Assembly: GCA_900553225.1 (NCBI GenBank)
Contig: USCV01000027.1
Location: forward strand, 1-20,226
Source of the DNA: an uncultured Clostridium sp.
Lineage (GTDB): Bacteria; Bacillota; Clostridia; TANB77; CAG-508
Direction: 5' to 3'
DNA: 20,226 nt
Numbering within the stretch: position 1 is the first letter of the stretch; every line of letters starts with the position of its first letter. A program made the position numbers and the translations under genes. Under the pieces are notes generated by a model. That model worked only from the letters and a program-made list of their open reading frames with translations. It was not told where the DNA came from and did not search any database. Shown piece after piece: positions 8,209-15,258 of the stretch.

Positions 8209-8492
8209 ATCGAGTAAAGCCAGTGCGAGGAAGAAGTAGAAAAGTATAAGCATTTTAGAGAACTCTGTTAGGTGAAAATGAGGATGTAATGATTTTTCGA
8301 ACATGGCCCTCAAGGGTGAATAACTGAAAAAATAAGTAAGTTGTTACAGGTGTGCCTGTTATAGCACAGACCTATAACTATGCAAAGACATAAGTAGGTT
8401 AATGAGATTGGTACATTAATGTGCTAATAAATTAAGAGTGGTAACGTGATAATATTCACCTCTTAGGAAATTGTATTCCTAAGAGGTTTTTT
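8209..8492 (+). promoter_or_regulatory. Methionine-specific T-box leader of metG
   Basis: A tRNA-sensing leader of about 285 bases. Stem I closes with GAGG (near 8227) against CCCTC (near 8308), has the AGTA motif of the specifier loop on the 5' side, and the distal-loop GGTGAAA near 8271. ATG at 8303-8305 sits at the specifier position, fitting tRNA-Met. The antiterminator has AAGAG (8434-8438) paired with CTCTT (8460-8464), bulge TGGT (8439-8442) facing the tRNA acceptor end, and GTG/CAC (8446-8448, 8457-8459). TGGT fits a discriminator A, as in tRNA-Met. Uncharged tRNA-Met should stabilise it and allow metG transcription. The T-box core TGGTAACG departs from the usual TGGTACCGCG. Confidence 0.88.
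8459..8492 (+). terminator. T-box regulated terminator before metG
   Basis: CCTCTTAGGAA (8459-8469) pairs perfectly with TTCCTAAGAGG (8476-8486) and is followed by six T (8487-8492). Its 5' arm shares bases 8459-8464 with the antiterminator, so the two folds exclude each other. Confidence 0.93.
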
Positions 8493-8512
8493 GTTGAAAG
8501 GAAGGGATCAAA

Positions 8513-10144
8513 ATGAATATATTAATAGGAATTAGTTGGCCTTTTGCTAATGGAGATTTGCATATAGGTCATGCGGCCAGTAGTTTGCCAGGAGATGTTA
8601 TTGCAAGATATCATAGATTGAAGGGAAATAATGTTATTTTGGTATCTGGAAGTGACTGTCATGGAACTCCAATTGATGTAAAAGCATTACAGGAAAAGAA
8701 AACTGCAAAAGAAATAGTTGATAGTTGTCATGAGAAATTTTCAAAAGACTTTAAGGATTTGGGGTTTAGCTTTGATTTATACAATAGAACTGATGATCCA
8801 TATCATAAAGATTTCGTAAAAGAACAATTTAAAAAGTACTATGATTATGGCTATCTTTATGAAAAAAAAGAAGAACAACTCTATTGCAAACATTGTAACT
8901 TATTCTTAGCAGACCGTTATATCATTGGTGTTTGTCCTAAATGTGGAGCTGATATTAAAGGGGATGAATGTGAAAAATGTGGTAGCCTTTTAGAAATTAA
9001 TGATGTAGAAAGAACCAAATGTGCTATTTGTGGTAATCCAACGAACATTAAGCAAACTAAAAATTTATATTTTTCATTATCAAAATTTCAACATAATTTA
9101 AGAGATTTAGTTAATTCAAATAAAGATAATTGGAGAGAAAATGCGGTTTTATTTACAAAAAGATATTTAGATGAAGGTGTACCAGATAGGTGTGCTTCTC
9201 GTAGCCTTAATTGGGGTATTGAAATTCCAATTACTGGTTATGAAGATAAGAAAATCTATGGTTGGTTTGAAAATGTCTGGGGCTATGTCACTGCAAGTAA
9301 AAAATACTGTGAACAATATAATCTTGATTGGGAAGAATTTTGGAAACAAGATAGAAACAATAAAATATATCTAGTTCATGCTAAAGATAATATACCTTTT
9401 CATACAGTTATTTTTCCATCTCTATTATTAGGTACTAAACAAAATTATAAATTACCAGATAAAATTGTTTCGGACGAATATATTACTATAGAAGGAGAAA
9501 AATTATCGAAAAGTAAAGGTAATTATATATCAATAAGACATTTATTAGAAAGATATCCTGCTGATGCTATCAGATATTATTTTTTGATTAACAATCCAGA
9601 TAAGAGAGATTTTAATTTTACTTGGAATGGTTTTATTAATTCTATAAACGGAGAGCTATTAGGCAAATGGGGAAACTTTATAAATAGAACGTTAATATTT
9701 ATAAATAAATCTTTTGATGGAAAAATAAAAAATGCACAAGTGGATAAGGATATAGAAGAAAAATTAAAAGTACTATTTAATGAAGTTGGAATTAATATTG
9801 ATAATGGAGATGTAAAAGAGGGAATTAATAAAATATTTGATTTTATAAGTTTTGCAAATAAATATTTTGATGAAAAACAACCATGGATACTTGCTAAAAA
9901 TAATGTAGATGCATGTAATGACGTTTTATATAATTGTGTAAATATTATTTATAATATTAATATTTTATTAAAACCATATTTACCTTTTTCATGTGAGAAA
10001 GTAGAAGAATATCTAAATAACAAAACTTCAAAATGGGAATATAATGTTATTTCAAATGTCTTTATCAGTAAAAATGTTAAGCCTTTATATGATAGGTATG
10101 ATAAAAATGTAATAGAAGAAGAAAAGAACAGATTGCATCGATAA
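8513..10144 (+). CDS. metG: Methionyl-tRNA synthetase
   Basis: Class I enzyme that charges tRNA-Met. It has 543 residues and lacks the C-terminal tRNA-binding (Arc1p-like) domain of longer MetRS. HIGH at 17-20 and KLSKS at 330-334 (a KMSKS variant) are the ATP-binding signatures. Four CxxC pairs (125/128, 141/144, 153/156, 170/173) give two zinc knuckles in the connective domain, like E. coli and archaeal MetRS rather than the single- or no-zinc forms. The C-terminal helix-bundle anticodon domain is present and ends in a basic tail. The SD AAAGGAAGGG (8497-8506) begins right after the leader terminator. Expression is controlled by the T-box leader. Confidence 0.96.
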   Translation: MNILIGISWPFANGDLHIGHAASSLPGDVIARYHRLKGNNVILVSGSDCHGTPIDVKALQEKKTAKEIVDSCHEKFSKDFKDLGFSFDLYNRTDDPYHKDFVKEQFKKYYDYGYLYEKKEEQLYCKHCNLFLADRYIIGVCPKCGADIKGDECEKCGSLLEINDVERTKCAICGNPTNIKQTKNLYFSLSKFQHNLRDLVNSNKDNWRENAVLFTKRYLDEGVPDRCASRSLNWGIEIPITGYEDKKIYGWFENVWGYVTASKKYCEQYNLDWEEFWKQDRNNKIYLVHAKDNIPFHTVIFPSLLLGTKQNYKLPDKIVSDEYITIEGEKLSKSKGNYISIRHLLERYPADAIRYYFLINNPDKRDFNFTWNGFINSINGELLGKWGNFINRTLIFINKSFDGKIKNAQVDKDIEEKLKVLFNEVGINIDNGDVKEGINKIFDFISFANKYFDEKQPWILAKNNVDACNDVLYNCVNIIYNINILLKPYLPFSCEKVEEYLNNKTSKWEYNVISNVFISKNVKPLYDRYDKNVIEEEKNRLHR

Positions 10145-10148
10145 GTTT

Positions 10149-10213
10149 GTCGATAGGGTCGGTTCTGTTTGACATAGTACTTTTATGTGTCAAACAGAAC
10201 CGGCCCTATTGAC
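10149..10213 (+). repeat. 28-bp near-perfect hairpin just after the metG stop
   Basis: Arms 10149-10176 and 10186-10213 pair along 28 positions with a nine-base loop. The three non-Watson-Crick positions (10152/10210, 10159/10203, 10175/10187) are all G-T, so the fold is complete in plus-strand RNA but would contain A-C mismatches in minus-strand RNA. The stem has a GC-rich half (AGGGTCGGTTCTG) and begins 5 bases after the metG stop. No T-tract follows on either strand, so it is not a standard terminator. It resembles the REP-like palindromes (GGTTCTGTTTGACA type) that I recall from Firmicute genomes. Confidence 0.75.
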
Positions 10214-10253
10214 ATTAGATTCTATGAAGCCAAAAAATGGTCAATTGAAAAAG

Positions 10254-10285
10254 TAAATTCTATTTGGAAAAACTAAATTCTATTT
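10254..10285 (+). repeat. Direct repeat TAAATTCTATTT, two copies
   Basis: TAAATTCTATTT occurs at 10254-10265 and 10274-10285, 20 bases apart. A weaker copy, TTAGATTCTAT, lies at 10215-10225. They may be transposase-binding repeats at an insertion-sequence end, but this is not shown. Confidence 0.5.
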
Positions 10286-10303
10286 ACCGACTAAAAGCTA
10301 TTT

Positions 10304-10344
10304 ATAAGCAAAAATTTAATGCTAAAACATTGATTTTTGCTTAT
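10304..10344. repeat. 12-bp perfect hairpin, AT-rich
   Basis: ATAAGCAAAAAT (10304-10315) and ATTTTTGCTTAT (10333-10344) pair perfectly; inside the loop AATG and CATT can extend the fold. A possible terminator or insertion-sequence end structure. Confidence 0.5.
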
Positions 10345-10507
10345 TTTAGTGTAAAATGAAAGTATAGACAAGAAAAAAAGACGCGTTTAAGCGAGTGAAT
10401 TCAAATTAATTTTTTTGAGTGTAAGACTAATTCCTATTCACTATATTGTGCACGCAACAGCGACAATATTCAATTAATGTAGATGTTTCTTGTTTGAATT
10501 TTGTTTT

Positions 10508-11070
10508 TTATAAGTTAAGAAGATAAGGCTTTAAGGTGACCCCATCTTCTTTTATCTTTTGTATATTTAATTTATCTAGAGTATCTTTACCATAGAAGAA
10601 TTCAAATGCTTCGTATGGTGTCTTTCCGCCAAGAGATTTTCTTGGTACAGAATTTATGTGTGAGAACATTAAATCAAGCTTGTCCTGTGTCAAATTTGAC
10701 ATGGACTTTTTCTTTAATATAATATCTCGTATAAATTCATGATTGTTTTCTACATGCGGCTTCTGACTTGGCATTTGTGCATCACAATAAAAAATATTGC
10801 TTCTAATTTCACCTGTTTCTGTGTTTACTTCAAACAGTTGTGGTTTTGCAAATTCAGAACCTCTGTCTGTTAATAATAATCCAAACAATTTTTGATACAT
10901 ATCATCTCCGAGAAGTTCTTGGAAATAATTAAGTGAACTGGACATTTCCTCAGATGTTTTATATTGTTTTAAGCGTCCTATCATAAGTCCTGTATTTTCA
11001 AATATAAATGTTTGAATGTATGGACCTTCTTGATGATTATAAACTGTATCCATCTCTGTTGTTGCATAAC
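10508..11070 (-). pseudogene. IS30-family transposase, 5'-truncated remnant
   Basis: The C-terminal catalytic half of an IS30-family DDE transposase. Reading leftwards one sees EMDTV with the first catalytic Asp, LTDRGSEF with the second, and PHVENNHEFIR with the Glu, followed by the SVPRKSLGGKTPYEAF tail typical of the family, then the stop at 10508. The N-terminal helix-turn-helix part, about half of a normal 330-400 residue protein, is missing. Homology stops just before EMDTV, at about 11070, where sequence of an acetyltransferase gene on the other strand begins. The open frame continues to 11155, but that extension is antisense to the acetyltransferase piece and not native. The element cannot transpose itself. 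Confidence 0.85.
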
Positions 11071-11232
11071 ATGAAAAATCTTCAAATATTAACAGATGAG
11101 TCATGTAATTATAAGTTTTATGAAAAATTAGGATGCAAAAAAGTATATGAAACAATAGTTAAAAATAAAGAAATAGGACAACTTGGAAATGAATATACTG
11201 AAAAAGCATTTATATATGAAAAGAAATTATAG
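11071..11232 (+). pseudogene. C-terminal fragment of a GNAT acetyltransferase
   Basis: The reading frame ends with about 50 residues containing LTDESCNYKFYEKLGCKKVYE, the hallmark of the last part of GNAT N-acetyltransferases: the loop and helix before the final beta bulge, where Asn and Tyr contact acetyl-CoA. It then has a final strand and a stop at 11230-11232. The N-terminal two thirds and acetyl-CoA pyrophosphate loop are missing; in their place is the truncated IS30 sequence. The break lies near 11068-11085. It was probably cut by insertion followed by deletion. An ATG at 11071 exists, but no functional enzyme is expected. Confidence 0.8.
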
Positions 11233-11270
11233 AAAAATTATTATAGATTAAATCTTATACAAGATAAAAA

Positions 11271-11305
11271 CTCACGAACTTTAATTGGTCAGTGAGCTGT
11301 TTTTT
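11271..11305 (+). terminator. Terminator of the lost acetyltransferase gene
   Basis: CTCAC (11271-11275) and GTGAG (11292-11296) form the stem, followed by CTG and six T (11300-11305). It lies 38 bases after the fragment's stop. The inner stem is imperfect. Confidence 0.5.
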
Positions 11306-11306
11306 A

Positions 11307-11320
11307 TGGAGCGGATGTCG
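11307..11320 (-). other. Short match to the 3' end of tRNA-Gly
   Basis: TGGAGCGGATG (11307-11317, plus strand), continued by TCG, is the reverse complement of a tRNA 3' end, CATCCGC-TCCA, as in tRNA-Gly(UCC): acceptor strand, discriminator U and CCA. No T-arm, anticodon arm or D-arm follows, so it is not a tRNA gene. Such 3' pieces are typical scars at integration sites. With only 11-14 bases, chance remains possible. Confidence 0.35.
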
Positions 11321-11462
11321 TAGTTATTTACAACTTTTTCTCTCTTAACGATTGATTCAAATATCAATCAATTTACTAAAGTATATCATAATTTTTATAA
11401 ATTACAATAAATTTGTCGTAAATTCTTTATAAAATTTGTAAAATATCGAATATATATCTATT

Positions 11463-11969
11463 CTATATCTCATTTAAAATGTATTCTTTTAATAATTCCA
11501 TATTTTGATTATAACACCATATATACTTAATTGTTCCATTAAAAGATGAAAATTCTTTATTAGCAATTTTGTACGCAGAAGATAAATCATTATTGGTACA
11601 TAGTGTAATGTGTGGTCTATAAATTCTCTTTAATCTTCTCTCTAACCTGTATGGTTTTAATTCTTCATCAAATATAGATTTCAAATTCATTAAATTATCT
11701 TTATTATATGGTTCGATATACAAAGTTTCGTTATCAAAATTATTTAAATTTCTAAATTCAATATTAAAACTATTTATATTTCGAACTATCTTGTCTAGTT
11801 TTTCTATAAATTCATTTTTATTTTTGCAGTCATATAAATCTATGGTTATATGAGGTAGCCAATTTCTTTCTTTATCTTCAACATTACTAGATTTTAAAGT
11901 ATTTTTAATACTTTGAATATGTTCTTGTGTTTCTTTATCAAAACCATATTGCAATACATAATCATACAT
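11463..11969 (-). CDS. 2H phosphoesterase (LigT/2'-5' RNA ligase-like)
   Basis: A 168-residue protein with the two His-x-Thr motifs that define the 2H phosphoesterase superfamily: PHIT at 39-42 (H40, T42) and PHIT at 119-122 (H120, T122), each on a strand in a duplicated half. Members hydrolyse 2',3'-cyclic phosphates or 2'-5' linked nucleotides; some viral members destroy cyclic dinucleotide or oligonucleotide signals. The true substrate cannot be told here. The start ATG at 11969 overlaps the stop of the upstream membrane-protein gene by 8 bases, so the two are translationally coupled; the SD GGAGATG lies inside that gene. It is the last gene of its operon and no strong terminator is seen behind it. 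Confidence 0.82.
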   Translation of the reverse strand: MYDYVLQYGFDKETQEHIQSIKNTLKSSNVEDKERNWLPHITIDLYDCKNKNEFIEKLDKIVRNINSFNIEFRNLNNFDNETLYIEPYNKDNLMNLKSIFDEELKPYRLERRLKRIYRPHITLCTNNDLSSAYKIANKEFSSFNGTIKYIWCYNQNMELLKEYILNEI

Positions 11970-13188
11970 TTAATGTTTCATCTCCATTTCTCTTTATAGA
12001 TAAATTTTCTTTTTTATATAATTTAGACAGAACTATTCTATAAACTATACTTCTAGAATAAAAATCAATAAAGTTTACTATTCCAAATATAAACAATGCA
12101 AAAGAAGTATTTATAAATAATAAACATACTAAAAACCTTATTATAACCCCAATAGTAGATCCTATAAGCAATATAAATGATTTTCCTTGAGTAATACATA
12201 ATGTCTTATATGTTTCATATGGATATAATCCAAATACACCAAGTGAATAAAATATAATATATGGAAAACATTTATACAGTGGTAAACTACCATGTGAAAT
12301 TATCAAATAGATAAATGCAAATACAAAATTTAATGTAATAATTAAAGGAAAGCATTTATTTCTCATATTTATACAATTGTTATATTGTTCTTCATAAGTT
12401 TTACCTTCTGGGACTTTAATCATTAAAGTTGCTTGATATGCATTTGTAATTATCTCTAAAGTTAAACATACAGAATAACAAATAGTATGTATGCTATAAT
12501 TTTCAGTTCCCATATGACTCGCAACTACACCATATAATAGCAAAAATATTCTTGACAATAGCCTTTCAGAGGAATATACAAAGCCATACTTAATTACATT
12601 TTTTAAAGACTCTTTATTTGGAAATTCATACTTTAATTTCAAATTATATAACATATATATAATTGAGATAAGCCAAGATATTATAGTTGCAACGAATAAT
12701 AATGTTAAGTTTTTAGTAAGTAAATATGCTAATGCATCTAGTCCCACTAAAGAAACATAGTAAACAATTAGACTTTTTCTATATAATTTTAATTGTCCTT
12801 TAAGTCTTACTATTTCAAAAATTCCATTTGCTAATCTTCCTAATACTACATAAGCAATATAAAAATTTAATAAGATAGACAGCATATCTTTTTGTATATA
12901 GCTTAAATCAAATATATTTACTATAAAGTTTTTACAAATGAAAACTATAATTCCCATCAATATTCCAAATATAATATTAAACCATAAATATTGCCATTCA
13001 TTTTTTCTTGTTGTTCTATAAGTATATATACCTATTTCGCCGAAAGATTTAAAAATTGAATCTATTAATAAAAAACTTCCAGTTACTACTATAGCATCAA
13101 TACTAATCAAGTTATTAAATGCTGAGTCAATACTATCTGCTATACTCATAAATATAAAACTTATAAGAATTGATATAAATTCTTTCAT
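11962..13188 (-). CDS. MATE/MOP-superfamily-like 12-TM membrane protein
   Basis: A 408-residue integral membrane protein with about twelve hydrophobic segments in two sets of six, a layout like MATE efflux pumps and polysaccharide flippases (MOP superfamily). The N-terminal stretch with IADSIDSAFNN and the FGEIG loop resembles the start of MatE domains, but family motifs are weak. It might export a small molecule or flip a lipid-linked substrate. ATG 13188 is preceded by an AAAGGTGAT SD about 7 bases upstream. It overlaps the 2H phosphoesterase gene, pointing to a shared job. It is divergent from the gene at 13379. A good -10 (TATAAT, minus strand) lies at 13222-13227 with a weak -35. Confidence 0.68.
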   Translation of the reverse strand: MKEFISILISFIFMSIADSIDSAFNNLISIDAIVVTGSFLLIDSIFKSFGEIGIYTYRTTRKNEWQYLWFNIIFGILMGIIVFICKNFIVNIFDLSYIQKDMLSILLNFYIAYVVLGRLANGIFEIVRLKGQLKLYRKSLIVYYVSLVGLDALAYLLTKNLTLLFVATIISWLISIIYMLYNLKLKYEFPNKESLKNVIKYGFVYSSERLLSRIFLLLYGVVASHMGTENYSIHTICYSVCLTLEIITNAYQATLMIKVPEGKTYEEQYNNCINMRNKCFPLIITLNFVFAFIYLIISHGSLPLYKCFPYIIFYSLGVFGLYPYETYKTLCITQGKSFILLIGSTIGVIIRFLVCLLFINTSFALFIFGIVNFIDFYSRSIVYRIVLSKLYKKENLSIKRNGDETLNV

Positions 13189-13325
13189 TCCTTTATCACC
13201 TTTTGTTTATAATTCAACAAGATTATACTATAAGCAACAAAAAAATACTATATTAATATTGAATTTTAATCATATTATTTAGACAATTATTTATTAAATA
13301 TTTTTTACAATCTTTTTCAAAAATA

Positions 13326-13353
13326 TTGTATTTATTTTTTATAATGATATAAT
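13326..13353 (+). promoter_or_regulatory. Promoter of the nuclease-like gene
   Basis: TTGTAT (13326-13331), 16 bases, TATAAT (13348-13353). A second TATAAT overlaps at 13340-13345. The ATG at 13379 has an AGGAG SD at 13365-13369. Confidence 0.6.
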
Positions 13354-13378
13354 ATCAATAGTTTAGGAGTGATATTTT

Positions 13379-14053
13379 ATGTTCGAAACAGAATTACAAA
13401 TGCAAAAAGAATTCATTAGATTATTGAATTTAAATAAGAAAAAAAATCAAAATATATTAGAAGAATTTAACGCAAGATTTGGCAATGTAGATGTAGTTAT
13501 GACAGATTATAACAATTTAAAAATAACAATGACAAAACCTCAAGCTGAAGTATTATCTAATTACTCAACTGCATTAGTAGTTGCCTTTCTTCATAGAAAA
13601 AAGGCACATACCTTTAAATACCTTATTGATAAGACAGGATATACTGAAGAATACTTATTATCCATCTTATCAACATTAAAAAGGGAAAATATTGTTTTAG
13701 AGGAAAATAATAAATTTATAATTTGTGATGACTTTAAATTTCCAAATCTAAAATTTACTGCATATGAATTAAAACTAAAACAATGGAAAAAAGCAATTTT
13801 ACAAGCTATCAAAAATAAAAACTTTGCATATCAATCTTACGTTGTAATGCCAGATTTAATAGCATCTAAATTATACAAAAATAATTCTGAAATCTTTGCA
13901 GAATATGACATTGGTCTAATTGGTATAAAAAGTAATTCTTTAAAATACTATATACACTCACCAAATAGAACTAAAAATTATTCTATTAATCCAATTTTTA
14001 TTAGTAGTATTGCAAAATGTTTACTAATATCTAAAAGCCAAACTTTAATTTAG
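13379..14053 (+). CDS. Putative PD-(D/E)XK-like protein with inserted winged helix
   Basis: A 224-residue protein I do not recognise as a named gene. Three parts can be seen. An N-terminal helix leads to FGNVDVVM with D38. Residues about 55-115 read as a winged helix-turn-helix (TALVVAFLHRKKAHTFKYL, then ILSTLKRENIV). At about 128-150 is YELKLKQWKKAILQA with E130-x-K132, followed by the strand SYVVMPD. D38 with E130-x-K132 and the helix after it fit the PD-(D/E)XK nuclease fold seen in MmcB-like and related proteins, with the winged helix inserted between the halves. It could be a DNA-end nuclease or a DNA-binding regulator with a dead nuclease core. It has its own promoter and converges on the TIM-barrel/kinase operon. 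Confidence 0.55.
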   Translation: MFETELQMQKEFIRLLNLNKKKNQNILEEFNARFGNVDVVMTDYNNLKITMTKPQAEVLSNYSTALVVAFLHRKKAHTFKYLIDKTGYTEEYLLSILSTLKRENIVLEENNKFIICDDFKFPNLKFTAYELKLKQWKKAILQAIKNKNFAYQSYVVMPDLIASKLYKNNSEIFAEYDIGLIGIKSNSLKYYIHSPNRTKNYSINPIFISSIAKCLLISKSQTLI

Positions 14054-14063
14054 TTTGGCTTTT
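14033..14063. terminator. Bidirectional terminator between convergent genes
   Basis: AAAAGCCAAACT (14033-14044) and AGTTTGGCTTTT (14052-14063) pair perfectly over 12 bp with a seven-base loop. The A-tract on one side and T-tract on the other let it work for both strands. It contains the 3' end of the plus-strand gene, whose last codons and stop lie in the stem. Confidence 0.88.
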
Positions 14064-14066
14064 AAG

Positions 14067-15257
14067 TTAAATAAAATTTTCACTTTTGAAAGAATTAATT
14101 GCATTTTTATAATCTTCCAAATGTTTAAGTGTTAATGTTTCAAGTGTATTTTTTTCATTATATATTTTTATGTTTTTAATTGCAGTATTTACAATATCTT
14201 CTAAATGCTTAATTTTATTTTCTATATTTGTAATTTTTTCAAATTCTTCAAATAAAAAATTCATTGCATCAAAATATTGAATAAAATCAGTATTGGTAGG
14301 TATTATATCATAACTATTATTAATTATTTTTTCATCGATAGGTCTATTATTAAATATTATTTTTTGTAATTCTTCTTTATATTGCTGTGGAATTGTTTCA
14401 ATATTCTCATCTATTTTTAATTCACTTAATAAATTAATTGAAGTATACCTTTTTTTAGGATGCCCCATTCTTGAAGATTCTTCAAACCCTTTTTCAATTC
14501 TATTAAATTTTCTTAGTGAGTAAAACCAACCAGTTCCAATAATATCTGCTCCAACAGCCATATAATTTATACTTTCTATTCCGCAATATCCAACAATAAC
14601 TTTAAATTGCATTTTCTTCATATAATATATAAATTGCATTACGTTTGATAATCTATTTGGAGAAAAAGAATTTCTAATATTTGAGGAATTATCCCTGTCA
14701 ATTATTAAATAAATCCCTGTATATCTACCAATATAATTACTAAAATCATCTATAAATTCATGCATATATGTTGAATTATCAAAAGCAGATTCATGAACTA
14801 ATAATGTTGCAAATTTTTCAGTATTTGGTGTCATTTCATCAAACCAATCATACATATCATATATTTTATCTACAAACCTTTCATTAAAACTTTCAATGTA
14901 CAATGTAGGAGATATATAATAATTTACTTCTAAACTTTTCTCGAAATTAATAATTTCTAAAATATTATTTTTAACTTTATCTGTATCTCTTAAATAATTT
15001 CTATCAATGATTACACCATTAGGATAATATTTTAATTGTTCTAACTTTTTTGGAATCGAAGTATTAAATTGTGCATAATACAATTTTGGATCAACCATAT
15101 TAATAATATTTCTATAATCCTTGTTATTAGCTTTAATATCTTCTATTCTTTCTATTGTTTCTTCTCTAGGGTCCCATATTATGCCTTTTGCTAAATTCAT
15201 TTTTAAAATTTCATCAGTTTTTGGTTTCCAACTAGGTCCATGTTGAATAAATATCAT
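14067..15257 (-). CDS. Unrecognised putative TIM-barrel protein, kinase partner
   Basis: A 396-residue soluble protein without signal peptide or membrane segment. I cannot assign it to a family. Residues 1-250 alternate short hydrophobic strands and helices as in a (beta/alpha)8 barrel: IFIQHG at 2-7, GIIWDPREE near 25-33, then NMVDP, GVIIDRNY, VNYYISP, FATLLVHES, GIYLIIDRDN, and FKVIVGYCGIES leading to AVGADIIGTGWFYSLR. The last pair resembles the phosphate- or cofactor-binding end of barrels such as tRNA-guanine transglycosylases and FMN enzymes, but no family motif is exact. Conserved-looking polar residues at strand ends (H6, D29, D218-region Arg-Asp, C/E pair) suggest an active site. The remaining 140 residues are helical and Lys/Glu/Asn-rich. 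The ATG at 15257 is one base after the kinase stop, so the two are coupled. Confidence 0.6.
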   Translation of the reverse strand: MIFIQHGPSWKPKTDEILKMNLAKGIIWDPREETIERIEDIKANNKDYRNIINMVDPKLYYAQFNTSIPKKLEQLKYYPNGVIIDRNYLRDTDKVKNNILEIINFEKSLEVNYYISPTLYIESFNERFVDKIYDMYDWFDEMTPNTEKFATLLVHESAFDNSTYMHEFIDDFSNYIGRYTGIYLIIDRDNSSNIRNSFSPNRLSNVMQFIYYMKKMQFKVIVGYCGIESINYMAVGADIIGTGWFYSLRKFNRIEKGFEESSRMGHPKKRYTSINLLSELKIDENIETIPQQYKEELQKIIFNNRPIDEKIINNSYDIIPTNTDFIQYFDAMNFLFEEFEKITNIENKIKHLEDIVNTAIKNIKIYNEKNTLETLTLKHLEDYKNAINSFKSENFI

Positions 15258-15258
15258 A

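Larger units (their letters stand above)
10145..10507. other. Noncoding stretch between metG and the IS30 remnant
   Basis: No coding region is visible. In order it contains the long 3' hairpin of metG (10149-10213), a short direct repeat (10254-10285), an AT-rich hairpin (10304-10344), an A-tract at 10372-10379, a 7-bp dyad (10443-10449 with 10463-10469) and the 3' flank of the broken transposase gene. It likely marks the edge between stable chromosome and mobile DNA. Confidence 0.6.

Noticed and set aside
10149..10213. The metG 3' hairpin as an ordinary intrinsic terminator
   Set aside because: No T-tract follows the stem on either strand and the stem is far longer than terminators need.
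11071..11155. Upstream extension of the IS30 transposase frame, giving a 215-residue protein
   Set aside because: The first ~30 residues are antisense to the acetyltransferase fragment and have no IS30 similarity; the open frame is accidental.
11307..11380. A complete tRNA-Gly gene
   Set aside because: Only the last 11-14 bases match; no T-arm, anticodon or D-arm can be folded from what follows.
14067..15257. Barrel protein as DpdA or another tRNA-guanine transglycosylase paralogue
   Set aside because: The resemblance is limited to general barrel features near GYCGIES and GADIIGTG; the zinc motif and the usual catalytic signatures are not seen, and no preQ0 genes are nearby.
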